A DNA stretch of 46,268 bases from NCBI GenBank assembly GCA_947168045.1, contig CAMVKN010000023.1:1-46268 (forward strand), in the 5' to 3' direction. This document shows positions 7,559 to 16,073 of this stretch, piece after piece. How positions within the stretch are numbered: the stretch's first letter is position 1; the number at the start of each line of letters is the position of its first letter. The notes beneath the pieces are model-generated. The model was not told the DNA's origin, made no database searches, and saw nothing but the letters and a program-made list of their open reading frames with translations. The stretch is from an uncultured Prevotellaceae bacterium (GTDB taxonomy: Bacteria; Bacteroidota; Bacteroidia; Bacteroidales; Bacteroidaceae). Position numbers and translations under genes: made by a program.

Positions 7559-7582
7559 AGTTGATTTCCAATTTAGAACACA

Positions 7583-9559
7583 ATGAATCAGTTATTCAAT
7601 TCAACTTTAAAATACTGTGTGTGGCTGCTGATGTGCGTCAGCTGCTGCCTGCCGTCACTCGGACAGTCGCAGGCCACCGAAGAGGAGAAGGCATACGCCA
7701 TGCGCATCTACCAGATGCAGGCGGCAGAGGACGAGGCAGGCTTCTACCAGGCTGAGCAAGACTTCATGAACTATCTGTTAGAGCGCAAGGACTGGGCTAA
7801 GTATTATAATGTGTGGATGAACCGCGTGGTCTTCGACATCAACCAGAAGCACTTCAGCCGCGCCTTCACTGAGATACGCCACATCACGGAGGACATCCGC
7901 AAGCGTGGCAATACGGAGTTCCTCTACATCCCCAACCAGGCCCTGGGACTCTACTACGTCAACCGTGGTCACCATGAGATGGGCAGCCGCTATTTCCTGA
8001 AGGCATTGGAGAGCGTCGACACCGTGGCCAACCCGCTGGCCGTGGCCAATCTGAATCTCTCGCTGGCACAGGCCTTCAGCTTCTTCGACCCTGACCGCGC
8101 CCTGAGCCATCTGGACCGTCTGCCGTCACTCTACCGCGACCCCACGACGGAGAGCGGCGTGCTGGGCTACCGCTGCATCATCAACTATGAGAAAGGCGAC
8201 CTTGAGGCCTTCAACCGCTCCTTTGAGCGCTACGACAGTCTGCGCCTGGCTTACCCAGAGGTTTTCAATGAGGTCAACTATGCCAATGTGATGGTCTACC
8301 ACTCGCTCAGCATCAACGACTATGAGGCCGCCCTCAGCTGGTGCGACTCCATCACTGTGCCTGAGGAGTCTGCCGAGATACGCACCAAGGTATATGCCGC
8401 CATGGGCGACTGGAAGAATGCCTACGAAGAGCTGAGCAGCAGGGACAGCCTGCAGCTACAGTCCCTCAACGAGGTGCAGGAAGAGGACATCGAAGAGCTC
8501 TCGCACAGCATTGACCTCTTAGAGTCGGAGCGCGAGAAGGCGAAGCTGCGCAAGACCCAGATTATCGTGGTGTCGCTGTCAGCGCTGCTGGCCATCCTTG
8601 CCCTTGGCCTCGCCCTTTACTACCGCTACAAGAAGAACCGCCGCCTGCGCCAGCAGTACACGCACCTGCAGGAGGCACTCGCCATACGCCGCTCCTTCGT
8701 CACCTCTATCTACCAGCGCCTGCAGTCGCCGGTCAGCGTGCTCAAGGGCTATGCACGCATCTTTAACAATCCTGACTTCAGACTGACCATGGAGCAGCGC
8801 GAGAAGTCGTACCACGACATTGCAGCTGCCGGCCGAAGCATTGAGACGCTGCTTGAGCCGGTGCTCGACTCTTACATCCACGACAACATGAGCATCAGCG
8901 ACGAGCAGCGACAGCTGTGCCAGGATGCCCTCAGCTCACCCCTGCAGACCCTCATCTCCATGGCAGAGATCATTGCTGAAGATGAGAAGCACCAGATGTC
9001 CGACAGCGACTACATGCAGCTGCGTTCCGTCATTGGCCACGAGGCTTACCAGGTGGCCATCGCCACCCATGAGCTGGTGCTCTTCAGCATGTATGACGAG
9101 AACCAGCAGATAGCGCTGACCGACGAGCTGGGACTGAACGAGATTGCCCTGACCACCATGAATGCCTACGACCTGCGCAACAAGCAGCTGACGCTGCAGT
9201 TTGATAGCGCCGTGGACAACGAGGTGAAGATAACGACCAGCCAGCGCCACCTGCAGGAGGTGCTGAACTGTCTGCTGAACAATGCGGACAAGTTTGCCAC
9301 TGGCGGCGAGGTGCTCCTGCGCTGTCTGCAGGCCAATGACGGCACCTATTCCATCGCCGTCAGCTATCAGGGCCAGCCGGTGTCGGCCGAACAGGCGGAG
9401 CGCATCTTCCAGCCCTTCACCCGCTTCTCGGCAGAGTACCACGGCATCGGTCTCGGGATGGCCCTTGCCAAAAGGCTCTCCACAGCCATGGGCTATGTCT
9501 TGGCACTGGAGGTGAACACCAAGGAGTGTATGCAGTTCAGCATCTCAGGCATCAAGTAG
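7583..9559 (+). CDS. TPR membrane protein with degenerate histidine-kinase core
   Basis: A 658-residue protein: signal-like hydrophobic N-terminus (residues 8-28), a periplasmic TPR-type helical region (about 30-310), one membrane segment (about 330-350), then a cytoplasmic region laid out like a sensor histidine kinase. The dimerisation helix FVTSIYQRLQSPVSVL aligns with the H-box, but the phospho-acceptor His is Gln378 and the next Glu is Arg379. The N-box is present (NCLLNNADKF, 562-571) and the G2 box too (GIGLGMALAKRL, from 621), but the G1 Asp is replaced by Tyr595 (VSYQGQPVS). It is therefore probably a pseudokinase that signals by conformation. No response regulator is adjacent; the next gene, 24 nt downstream, encodes an S24-like protein. 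Confidence 0.82.
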   Translation: MNQLFNSTLKYCVWLLMCVSCCLPSLGQSQATEEEKAYAMRIYQMQAAEDEAGFYQAEQDFMNYLLERKDWAKYYNVWMNRVVFDINQKHFSRAFTEIRHITEDIRKRGNTEFLYIPNQALGLYYVNRGHHEMGSRYFLKALESVDTVANPLAVANLNLSLAQAFSFFDPDRALSHLDRLPSLYRDPTTESGVLGYRCIINYEKGDLEAFNRSFERYDSLRLAYPEVFNEVNYANVMVYHSLSINDYEAALSWCDSITVPEESAEIRTKVYAAMGDWKNAYEELSSRDSLQLQSLNEVQEEDIEELSHSIDLLESEREKAKLRKTQIIVVSLSALLAILALGLALYYRYKKNRRLRQQYTHLQEALAIRRSFVTSIYQRLQSPVSVLKGYARIFNNPDFRLTMEQREKSYHDIAAAGRSIETLLEPVLDSYIHDNMSISDEQRQLCQDALSSPLQTLISMAEIIAEDEKHQMSDSDYMQLRSVIGHEAYQVAIATHELVLFSMYDENQQIALTDELGLNEIALTTMNAYDLRNKQLTLQFDSAVDNEVKITTSQRHLQEVLNCLLNNADKFATGGEVLLRCLQANDGTYSIAVSYQGQPVSAEQAERIFQPFTRFSAEYHGIGLGMALAKRLSTAMGYVLALEVNTKECMQFSISGIK

Positions 9560-9583
9560 TCCGTCTTTTAGTCTTGTCTTGCT

Positions 9584-10543
9584 ATGACCACCAAGGAACT
9601 GGAGAAAGAGATGGAGCTGCTCAGCGCCGCCGGTCTGAAGGCGATGCTGTGCGACACGAAGGTGCCCCTGGTGGATGTGCCGGTGCTGGCCGGAAAGCCG
9701 ACAGAGTCGGGCGACGTGTCGGGCAGTCAGTATGTGCTGGTGCCACGCGAGCTGGTGGGGCATCACCCGGTGTTCCTCATCGATGTCGAGGGCCTGTCGA
9801 TGCACGATGCCGATGTCATGCCCGGCGACCGCTTGGAGGTGCAGATGGACACGGTGGTGAACGATGGCGACATCGTCGTGGCTGAGGTGGATGGCGGCTT
9901 CACCGTCAAGGCTTTCTTCACTGACGATGAGGGACGCCAGTGGCTGGTGCCGCAGAACAGCGACTTTGCACCCATACAGCTGAGCAACCACTCCTGGCGC
10001 ATCGTCGGCAAGGTCATCGGCCTGCGCAAAGGCATTCCCAGGGTGTCGTTCATGGACTGCGCAAAGGCGGTTCAGCAGGCGGCCCTCCAAGAGGAGAGGA
10101 CGCAGGCGCCGCTGCCACCGGAGCAGCCGCGGAACATGGTGTTTCGCCAGTATTACAAGCGGCGCGCCATCGACTTCAACGCCGTCAGACAACAGGTGGA
10201 GCGCGTCGTGGTGATGCAGATGCGCCATGCTTACGAGTGGTATGCGGCCTATCGCGTGCTGATGGACCTGGGACTGCTGGAGGACACCATGCTCACCCAC
10301 TTCGCACAGCAGATGACCGCATGGTTTGCTGATGCTCCCATCCGTTGCAATGCTGACCGACTGGGCGACTATGCCGTGGGGCACACCGCCAAGGCTTCGA
10401 CGCTGTGGAATGTGGAGCTGTTCAGGAAGGAACAGCGACGCGGACAGTCCATCGGTGCTTTCAACACACTCACGCACCGCTGCGAGGAGCTGCGTACAGC
10501 GCTCTTCCCCATGCCGCTGCTGGAGCCGGCGCTGCCGTTTTAA
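9584..10543 (+). CDS. S24 (LexA/UmuD-like) peptidase-domain protein without HTH
   Basis: A 319-residue protein. Residues about 30-150 match the LexA/UmuD S24 fold: VEGLSMHDADVMPGD contains the nucleophile Ser72, and GGFTVKAFF contains the general-base Lys109. The Ser-Lys spacing of 37 residues equals that of E. coli LexA (119/156) and UmuD (60/97). There is no N-terminal DNA-binding domain, and no Ala-Gly cleavage site that I recognise. Residues about 185-319 form an unrecognised helical domain (KRRAIDFNAVRQQVERVVV...). It follows the kinase-like gene by 24 nt and is very likely co-transcribed. It could be a self-processing or LexA-like sensor, or a binding fold that has lost catalysis. Function unknown. 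Confidence 0.72.
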   Translation: MTTKELEKEMELLSAAGLKAMLCDTKVPLVDVPVLAGKPTESGDVSGSQYVLVPRELVGHHPVFLIDVEGLSMHDADVMPGDRLEVQMDTVVNDGDIVVAEVDGGFTVKAFFTDDEGRQWLVPQNSDFAPIQLSNHSWRIVGKVIGLRKGIPRVSFMDCAKAVQQAALQEERTQAPLPPEQPRNMVFRQYYKRRAIDFNAVRQQVERVVVMQMRHAYEWYAAYRVLMDLGLLEDTMLTHFAQQMTAWFADAPIRCNADRLGDYAVGHTAKASTLWNVELFRKEQRRGQSIGAFNTLTHRCEELRTALFPMPLLEPALPF

Positions 10544-10859
10544 AGCCCAAAGCCCCCCCAGCCCCACCCCCGACCCCTCCCGCGGGGGGGAGGGGAGTAT
10601 ATAGTTCTACCGCTGATGAACGCAATCAACAGGGCAGTCAGAAGGTTATGGGTCTATATACTCCCCTCCCCCCCGCGGGAGGGGAGTATATAGTTCTACC
10701 GCTGATGAACGCAATCAACAGGGCAGTCAGAAGGTTACGGGTCTATATACTCCCCTCCCCCCCGCGGGAGGGGTCGGGGGTGGGGCTTCTTTTTCTCTTT
10801 TTTACGGAAAAACGCCCCCATCTATATAATAAATAATGTATGTAGTGCGTTATTAAAGC
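10544..10859. repeat. GC-rich palindromic array with duplicated spacer
   Basis: The gap between the S24-like gene and porP is mostly repeat. An outer arm (10560-10604) is followed by a 48-nt spacer, a central palindromic arm (10653-10693), an almost identical copy of the same spacer (period 89 bp, one visible difference) and a closing arm (10743-10787) inverted relative to the first. Arms carry CCCCTCCC/GGGAGGGG hairpins bordered by GAGTATATAG. The final 70 bases before porP are AT-rich with no clear TAnnTTTG element. Confidence 0.8.
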
Positions 10860-11798
10860 GTGTTAAGGCGAAGTCTGTTGATTTTGGCCGTCATGCTTGT
10901 GGCCTGTTTTGAGACCCGGGCGCAGTACGACCCATCGTTCAGTCATTACTGGGCGATGCAGACGTCGTTTAACCCTGCCGCCGTGGGCAAGCAGGACAAA
11001 ATCAACGTCAACGCTGCTTATAATATGTCACTCGTCGGCTTCGAGCACAACCCCAAGACGATGTATGCCTCAGCCGACATGCCCTTCTATCTGCTGGGTG
11101 CCTATCACGGCGTGGGCCTGCGCTTCATCAACGATGCCCTCGGTCTGTTTGCACACAACAGCCTGGCCCTGCAGTATGCCTATAGGCACAAGCTCTTCGG
11201 CGGCATGATTGCCATCGGCGTGCAGGGGGCCATGCTCAGCGAGAAGTTCGACGGCAGCAAGCTGGAGCTGAACGATAAGGAAGACGAGGTGTTCACCACC
11301 TCTGAGGTGGACGGCACCGCCTTCGACCTGGCTGCTGGTGTGCACTACCAACACAAGAACTGGTACGTCGGCGCCGCCGTGCAGCACCTCACGGCACCCA
11401 CCGTTGAGCTGGGGCAGACCAACGAGCTGAAGATAGACATGTCGTATTATTTTACTGCGGGATGCAATATTCGGCTAAGAAATCCGTTTCTATCAATACA
11501 GCCCTCAGTGCTCGGCAGCAGCGACGGCGTCAGCCACCGTGCAGACATCACTACGCGCCTGACCTACACACACGACCAGCGCATGATGTATGTGGGCGTG
11601 GGCTTCAGTCCATCTAACTCAGGGACGGTGTACCTTGGAGGCTACTTCCACGGCATCACACTGGGCTATAGCTATGAGGCCTTCACCAACGGCATTGGCC
11701 TGGGCTACGGGTCGCACGAGCTGTGCGTGGGCTACCAGACCGACCTCAACCTGTTTAAGAAAGGAAAGAACAGGCACCAGAGCGTGAGGATATTGTAA
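10860..11798 (+). CDS. porP: PorP/SprF-family type IX secretion outer-membrane protein
   Basis: A 312-residue outer-membrane beta-barrel starting with GTG at 10860, which gives a signal peptide ending near FETRAQ. The mature protein begins QYDPSFSHYWAMQTSFNPAAVG, the characteristic opening of the PorP/SprF family, and continues with alternating amphipathic strands (YHGVGLRFINDALG; VHYQHKNWYVGAAVQHLTAP). PorP-type proteins anchor the type IX translocon to the outer membrane. It is first in the order porP-gldK-gldL-gldM-gldN. A GC-rich palindromic array lies upstream and a palindromic arm starts about 10 nt after its stop. Confidence 0.9.
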   Translation: MLRRSLLILAVMLVACFETRAQYDPSFSHYWAMQTSFNPAAVGKQDKINVNAAYNMSLVGFEHNPKTMYASADMPFYLLGAYHGVGLRFINDALGLFAHNSLALQYAYRHKLFGGMIAIGVQGAMLSEKFDGSKLELNDKEDEVFTTSEVDGTAFDLAAGVHYQHKNWYVGAAVQHLTAPTVELGQTNELKIDMSYYFTAGCNIRLRNPFLSIQPSVLGSSDGVSHRADITTRLTYTHDQRMMYVGVGFSPSNSGTVYLGGYFHGITLGYSYEAFTNGIGLGYGSHELCVGYQTDLNLFKKGKNRHQSVRIL

Positions 11799-11807
11799 AC
11801 CAAGCAA

Positions 11808-11953
11808 AAGCCCACCCAAGCCCTCCCGAAGGAAGGGATGTGGATTAGAAAAAATGAGAATAATATATAGAGGATGAAAATGAAGACGAAACGAGCTATA
11901 TCAAAGAGAAAGCCAAATGCACATCCCTCCCTTTGGAAGGGCTTGTGTGGGCT
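11808..11953. repeat. Inverted palindromic pair spanning the gldK start
   Basis: The left arm (11808-11844, AGCCCACCCAAGCCCTCCCG...) and right arm (11918-11953, ...TTGGAAGGGCTTGTGTGGGCT) are inverted copies around a spacer of about 73 nt that contains the gldK start codon. The right arm lies within gldK and encodes part of its N-terminus (AHPSLWKGLCG). Confidence 0.75.
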
Positions 11954-13388
11954 CCTTGCCGTCCTTTTGCTCCTTACCTCCTGTTTTGGCGGCAAGGAGA
12001 CGATGGCATCAGGAGGCGAACTGACAGGCGCCAGCGGCAAGGCATTTGCCGAGCCGGCTCCCTACGGCATGGTGCTCATCAAGCGTGGACACCTGAAGAT
12101 GGGCCTGGAGAGTAAGGACTCGCTCTGGGGCCGCGAGACACCGCTGCGCGACATCAGCGTGGAGGGCTTCTGGATGGACGACACGGAGATAACAAACTCG
12201 GAGTACCGCCAGTTTGTCAGCTACGTGCGCGACAGCATCATCCGCGAGCGACTGGCCGACCCAAACTATGGTGGCGATGAGAGCTACAAGATTGAGGAGG
12301 ACAAGGACGGCGAACCCATCAAGCCCTACCTGAACTGGAAGAAGGCGCTGCCGCGCAAGCCCAACGAGGACGAGCTGCGCGCCATGGAGAGCGTCTACGT
12401 CACCAACCCCGTGACGGGCGAGAAGATGCTCGATGCCAGTCAGATGAACTACCGCTACGAGGTGTACGACTACACCGAGGCAGCCCTGCGCCGCAACCGT
12501 CTGAATCCCGAGGAGCGGAACCTGAACACCGACGTGACCGTGAACCCCGAAGAGAAGGTGTGGATATCGAAGGACACCGCCTATATCGACGACGAGGGCA
12601 AGATACACCGCGAGACCATCAACCGCGAGCTCACCGGGCCCTGGGACTTCCTCAACACGTACATTGTTAATATATATCCCGACACGACATGCTGGGTGAA
12701 CGACTTCCCCAATGCTGACAACGAGATGTATATGCGCAACTACTTCTGCAATGCGGCCTACAACGACTATCCCGTGGTGGGCGTGACCTGGGAGCAGGCC
12801 AATGCCTTCTGTGCCTGGCGCACGGAGTACCTGCTGAAGGGCCTGGGCCCCGCTGCCCGCTTCGTGCAGCGCTACCGTCTGCCGACGGAGGCCGAATGGG
12901 AGTATGCCGCCCGTGGCAAGCAGCAGAACGAGTTCCCCTGGGAGAACGAGGACGTGGCATCAGGCAAGGGCTGCTTCTTTGCCAACTTCAAGCCTGACGA
13001 TGGCAACTACACCAAGGACGGCAACCTCATCACGTCGAAGGCCGGCATCTACAGTGCCAACAGCAACGGGCTGTACGACATGGCGGGCAACGTGGCTGAG
13101 TGGACCTCGACCATCTATACCGAGGCGGGCGTGGACGCCATGAACGACATCAACCCGCAGCTGAAGTACAACGCCGCCAAGGAGGACCCCTACCGGCTGA
13201 AGAAGAAGAGCGTGCGCGGCGGTTCGTGGAAGGACCCCGAGAGCTACATCCGCTCGGCTTGGCGCAGCAGCGAATATCAGAACCAGCCACGTTCCTACAT
13301 CGGCTTCCGCTGTGTCCGCAGTCTGGCCAACACTACCAGCGAGAAGGCCAAGCCGGCCAAGGCAACGACAAAAAAGAAAAGGAAATAA
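11874..13388 (+). CDS. gldK: GldK/PorK type IX secretion lipoprotein
   Basis: A 504-residue lipoprotein with lipobox LLTSC (Cys37) and a formylglycine-generating-enzyme/sulfatase-modifying fold from about residue 55: PYGMVLIKRGHLKMG, FWMDDTEITNSEYRQFV, YPVVGVTWEQANAFCAWR, RLPTEAEWEYAARG, SVRGGSWKD and IGFRCVRS. GldK and GldN form the periplasmic ring of the type IX translocon under the outer membrane. The Lys-rich C-terminus (AKATTKKKRK) is low complexity. The residues before the signal hydrophobic core (AHPSLWKGLCG) come from a palindromic repeat arm, giving an unusually long, basic n-region. The ATG at 11874 is the first; no later Met lies before the hydrophobic segment. Confidence 0.93.
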   Translation: MKMKTKRAISKRKPNAHPSLWKGLCGLLAVLLLLTSCFGGKETMASGGELTGASGKAFAEPAPYGMVLIKRGHLKMGLESKDSLWGRETPLRDISVEGFWMDDTEITNSEYRQFVSYVRDSIIRERLADPNYGGDESYKIEEDKDGEPIKPYLNWKKALPRKPNEDELRAMESVYVTNPVTGEKMLDASQMNYRYEVYDYTEAALRRNRLNPEERNLNTDVTVNPEEKVWISKDTAYIDDEGKIHRETINRELTGPWDFLNTYIVNIYPDTTCWVNDFPNADNEMYMRNYFCNAAYNDYPVVGVTWEQANAFCAWRTEYLLKGLGPAARFVQRYRLPTEAEWEYAARGKQQNEFPWENEDVASGKGCFFANFKPDDGNYTKDGNLITSKAGIYSANSNGLYDMAGNVAEWTSTIYTEAGVDAMNDINPQLKYNAAKEDPYRLKKKSVRGGSWKDPESYIRSAWRSSEYQNQPRSYIGFRCVRSLANTTSEKAKPAKATTKKKRK

Positions 13389-13390
13389 AG

Positions 13391-13505
13391 CCGTGATAAC
13401 CGGCATTGTAATAACGCAGCATCGTGATAACGTGATAACGTAATAACGAAACAACGTAACAACGCGAAACAACGTAATAACGTGACATCGTGATAACGAA
13501 ATAAA
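13391..13505. repeat. Imperfect 9-nt repeat tract between gldK and gldL
   Basis: The intergenic gap is filled with imperfect copies of CGTGATAAC, CGTAATAAC and CGAAACAAC, about nine-base units repeated a dozen times. There is no coding potential. Its effect on expression within the operon is unknown. Confidence 0.6.
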
Positions 13506-13518
13506 GACAGCAAAAACA

Positions 13519-14397
13519 ATGACCAAATACAGCAAATTCAATCCTATCTATCGCCTGCAGAAATGGCTCGACAGCGTGCCAGGACAGACGTTCATGAACT
13601 ATGCCTACAGCTGGGGCGCCTCCATCGTCATCCTGGGTGCACTCTTCAAGCTCACCCACCTGCCGGGCGCTAACACCATGCTCTTCTTGGGCATGGGCAC
13701 TGAGGTGCTGGTGTTCTTCATCGCCGGCTTCGACCGTCCCTTCGACAAGACGGAGGACGGCAAGGACCTGCCCACGCATGTGGAGATGGACGGCGGGCCA
13801 GAGGGTGAAACAACCGAGACGGAGGCTGCCGCTGCCATCGTCAGCGGTGGCATCAGCGGTGGCACCATCATCATCGGTGGTGGCGGCGCTGGGGGCTTCG
13901 AGGAGAGTGCTGGGGCTACTGGGAGTTCTGGGACTACTGGGAGTTCTGGGACTTCTGGGGCTACTGGGAGTGCTGAGATTTCTGGGACCTCTGGGTTTGC
14001 GGGGAGTGCTGGGACTATCATTGGTGGTGTCATCAGTCAGCAGCCTGAGTTGCCCGACATCGACCCCGAGGAGATGGAGGAGGCTACACAAAACTATGTG
14101 GAGCAGCTGAAGAGCCTGACCGAGACGCTGAAGAAGGTGAGCGAACAGAGCGAGCGCCTGACACGCGACAGCGAGGAGATGGAGAACCTCAACCGTACCC
14201 TCACTGGCATCTGCAAGGTTTATGAGATGCAGCTCAAGGGAGCCAGCCAGCAGATTGGCACCATCGACCAAATCAATGAGCAGTCAAAGCGCATGGCAGA
14301 GCAGATAGCCGAGCTGAACAAAATCTATACCCGCATGATTGAGGCCATGACCGTGAACATGCCACAAGGCTCTACGATAGTGAAGAACCAAGGGTGA
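13519..14397 (+). CDS. gldL: GldL/PorL type IX secretion motor subunit
   Basis: A 292-residue inner-membrane protein. Two transmembrane helices (about residues 30-45 and 53-70) fit the GldL family; the second carries Glu62 in LGMGTEVLVFF, matching the conserved membrane glutamate needed for proton-driven rotation. The cytoplasmic part ends in a coiled coil (about 185-285; LKSLTETLKKVSEQSERLT). Between them, about residues 112-175, is a Gly/Ser/Thr-rich linker with near-regular Gly every third residue (GATGSSGTTGSSGTSGAT), an unusual extension. GldL works with GldM as the proton-motive-force rotary motor. It lies between gldK and gldM in the usual order. Confidence 0.92.
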   Translation: MTKYSKFNPIYRLQKWLDSVPGQTFMNYAYSWGASIVILGALFKLTHLPGANTMLFLGMGTEVLVFFIAGFDRPFDKTEDGKDLPTHVEMDGGPEGETTETEAAAAIVSGGISGGTIIIGGGGAGGFEESAGATGSSGTTGSSGTSGATGSAEISGTSGFAGSAGTIIGGVISQQPELPDIDPEEMEEATQNYVEQLKSLTETLKKVSEQSERLTRDSEEMENLNRTLTGICKVYEMQLKGASQQIGTIDQINEQSKRMAEQIAELNKIYTRMIEAMTVNMPQGSTIVKNQG

Positions 14398-14450
14398 AAC
14401 TTCAAGGTGACAAATCAAAATCGTAAATACGTAAATCGTCAATCCAAAGA

Positions 14451-16010
14451 ATGGCAATAAAAAAACGACCTGTCTCCCCACGCCAGAAGATGATTAACCT
14501 GATGTACGTCGTCTTGATGGCAATGCTGGCGCTGAACGTCTCTAACGAGGTGCTCAACGGTTTTGCCATCGTGCAGGAGAGTCTGACGCGTACCACTGAG
14601 AACGCCACGCAGGAGAACGAGGTCATATACAAGGACTTTGAAGAACAGATGGCGGCCAACCCGCAGAAGGTGAAGGAGTGGTACGACAAGGCCATGCAGG
14701 TGAAGGAGATGAGCCAGCGCCTCTACAGCCTGGCCAGCGAGCTGAAGATGGCCATCGCCCAGGAGGCCGATGGCGAGGGTGCCAACCCTGACAGCCTGCA
14801 GAACAAGGAAGACCTGGAGGCCGCCAACCAGGTGATGCTGGCCCCGGGACGCGGCCGCGGCGAGGAGCTGAAGAAGGCCATCGACACTTATCGTGAGGGC
14901 ATCCTGGCCATGGTCACCGACTCAGTGAAGAAACAGCACATAGCCAGCGACCTCACCACCGACGTGCCCGAGGGCATACTCGGCAAGAACTGGCAGGAGT
15001 ACATGTTTGAGGCCATGCCTGCCGTGGCCTCCATCACCATGCTGACAAAGCTGCAGAACGACGTGCGCAACGCTGAGAAAGAGGTGTTGCACACCCTGGT
15101 GCAGAACATCGACGTGAAGGACATACGTGTCAACGCCCTCGATGCCTTTGTCATTCCCAACTCGCAGACCATCGTACAGGGCGACCGCTTCACGGCACGC
15201 ATCGTCATGGCGGCCATCGACACCACGCAGGTGCCCGAGATATACATCGGCGACCGCAAGGTGGAGCTGCCCGACAATGTCTATGAGACGGTATGCTCGC
15301 GCACGGGTGACTTCACCCTTGCCGGTTATATCCAGACCATCAATGGCAACGGCGACCCCATACGCCGCGACTTCTCGCAGAAGTACACCGTGGTGGAGCC
15401 GTCGGCCACCGTCAGCGCCGACCTGACACGCATGCTCTACGCCGGCTATAGCAACCCCATCAGCGTCAGTGTCCCCGGCGTGCCCCTGAACAAGATTTCG
15501 GCCTCGATGACCAATGGCACGCTGACGCCCAACGGCGCGGGCAAGTACATCGCCCACCCCTCGAAGATTGGGCAGGACGCCGTCATCACCGTCACTTCGA
15601 CGAACACCGGACGGCCACAGACCATGGGCACCTTCACCTTCCGCGTGCGCAAGCTGCCCGACCCCACGCCCTACATCGACATCACCGACGAGGGTGGCAA
15701 CCCATCGCGCTTCAAGGGTGGCAACATGCCAAAGGGCAGCCTCATGGCCGTCGAGCACATCGGGGCAGCCATCGACGACGGCATCCTCGACATCGGCTTC
15801 CGCGTCATCTCCTTCGAGACGGTGTTCTTCGACAACATGGGCAATGCCAAGCCGCTGGCCAGCGACGGTGCCAACTTCTCAGCAGCGCAGAAGGACCAGT
15901 TCCGCCGCCTCTCGCGTGGACGCCGTTTCTACATCTCGCGTGTCACCGCCGTCGGTCCTGACGGCATCGAGCGCACCCTGCCGGCAGCCATGGAAATCAA
16001 GGTGAACTAA
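14451..16010 (+). CDS. gldM: GldM/PorM type IX secretion motor-shaft subunit
   Basis: A 519-residue inner-membrane protein with a single N-terminal membrane helix (MINLMYVVLMAMLALNVS, about residues 14-31) and a long periplasmic region of four consecutive domains, as in GldM/PorM. The first is helical (about 35-225), followed by three beta domains (VIPNSQTIVQGDRFTARIV; VSVPGVPLNKISASMTNG; DITDEGGNPSRFKGGNMPKG). GldM dimers span the periplasm, link the GldL motor to the GldK/GldN ring and transmit torque. The length matches the family. It is followed by a palindromic arm and then gldN. Confidence 0.94.
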   Translation: MAIKKRPVSPRQKMINLMYVVLMAMLALNVSNEVLNGFAIVQESLTRTTENATQENEVIYKDFEEQMAANPQKVKEWYDKAMQVKEMSQRLYSLASELKMAIAQEADGEGANPDSLQNKEDLEAANQVMLAPGRGRGEELKKAIDTYREGILAMVTDSVKKQHIASDLTTDVPEGILGKNWQEYMFEAMPAVASITMLTKLQNDVRNAEKEVLHTLVQNIDVKDIRVNALDAFVIPNSQTIVQGDRFTARIVMAAIDTTQVPEIYIGDRKVELPDNVYETVCSRTGDFTLAGYIQTINGNGDPIRRDFSQKYTVVEPSATVSADLTRMLYAGYSNPISVSVPGVPLNKISASMTNGTLTPNGAGKYIAHPSKIGQDAVITVTSTNTGRPQTMGTFTFRVRKLPDPTPYIDITDEGGNPSRFKGGNMPKGSLMAVEHIGAAIDDGILDIGFRVISFETVFFDNMGNAKPLASDGANFSAAQKDQFRRLSRGRRFYISRVTAVGPDGIERTLPAAMEIKVN

Positions 16011-16046
16011 AAGCCCACCCCCATCCCCTCCCCAAGTGAGGGGCTT
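16010..16046. repeat. Single GC-rich palindromic arm between gldM and gldN
   Basis: AAAAGCCCACCCCCATCCCC followed by TCCCCAAGTGAGGGG is one arm of the window-wide repeat family. It begins at the last base of gldM and ends 27 nt before gldN. No opposite arm is seen nearby. Confidence 0.7.
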
Positions 16047-16073
16047 AGATAGAAAAACTAATTCAAAGCAGCA

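Noticed and set aside
9545..10567. Long minus-strand frame opposite the S24-like gene (340 codons)
   Set aside because: The plus-strand gene has clear S24 motifs and operon context. The antisense frame is His/Leu-rich with no domain.
13333..14271. Long minus-strand frame opposite gldL (312 codons)
   Set aside because: It is antisense to gldL, has a repetitive Pro/Ser/Thr-rich translation mirroring the Gly-X-Y repeat, and has no promoter or domain. It is a shadow of a GC-rich gene.
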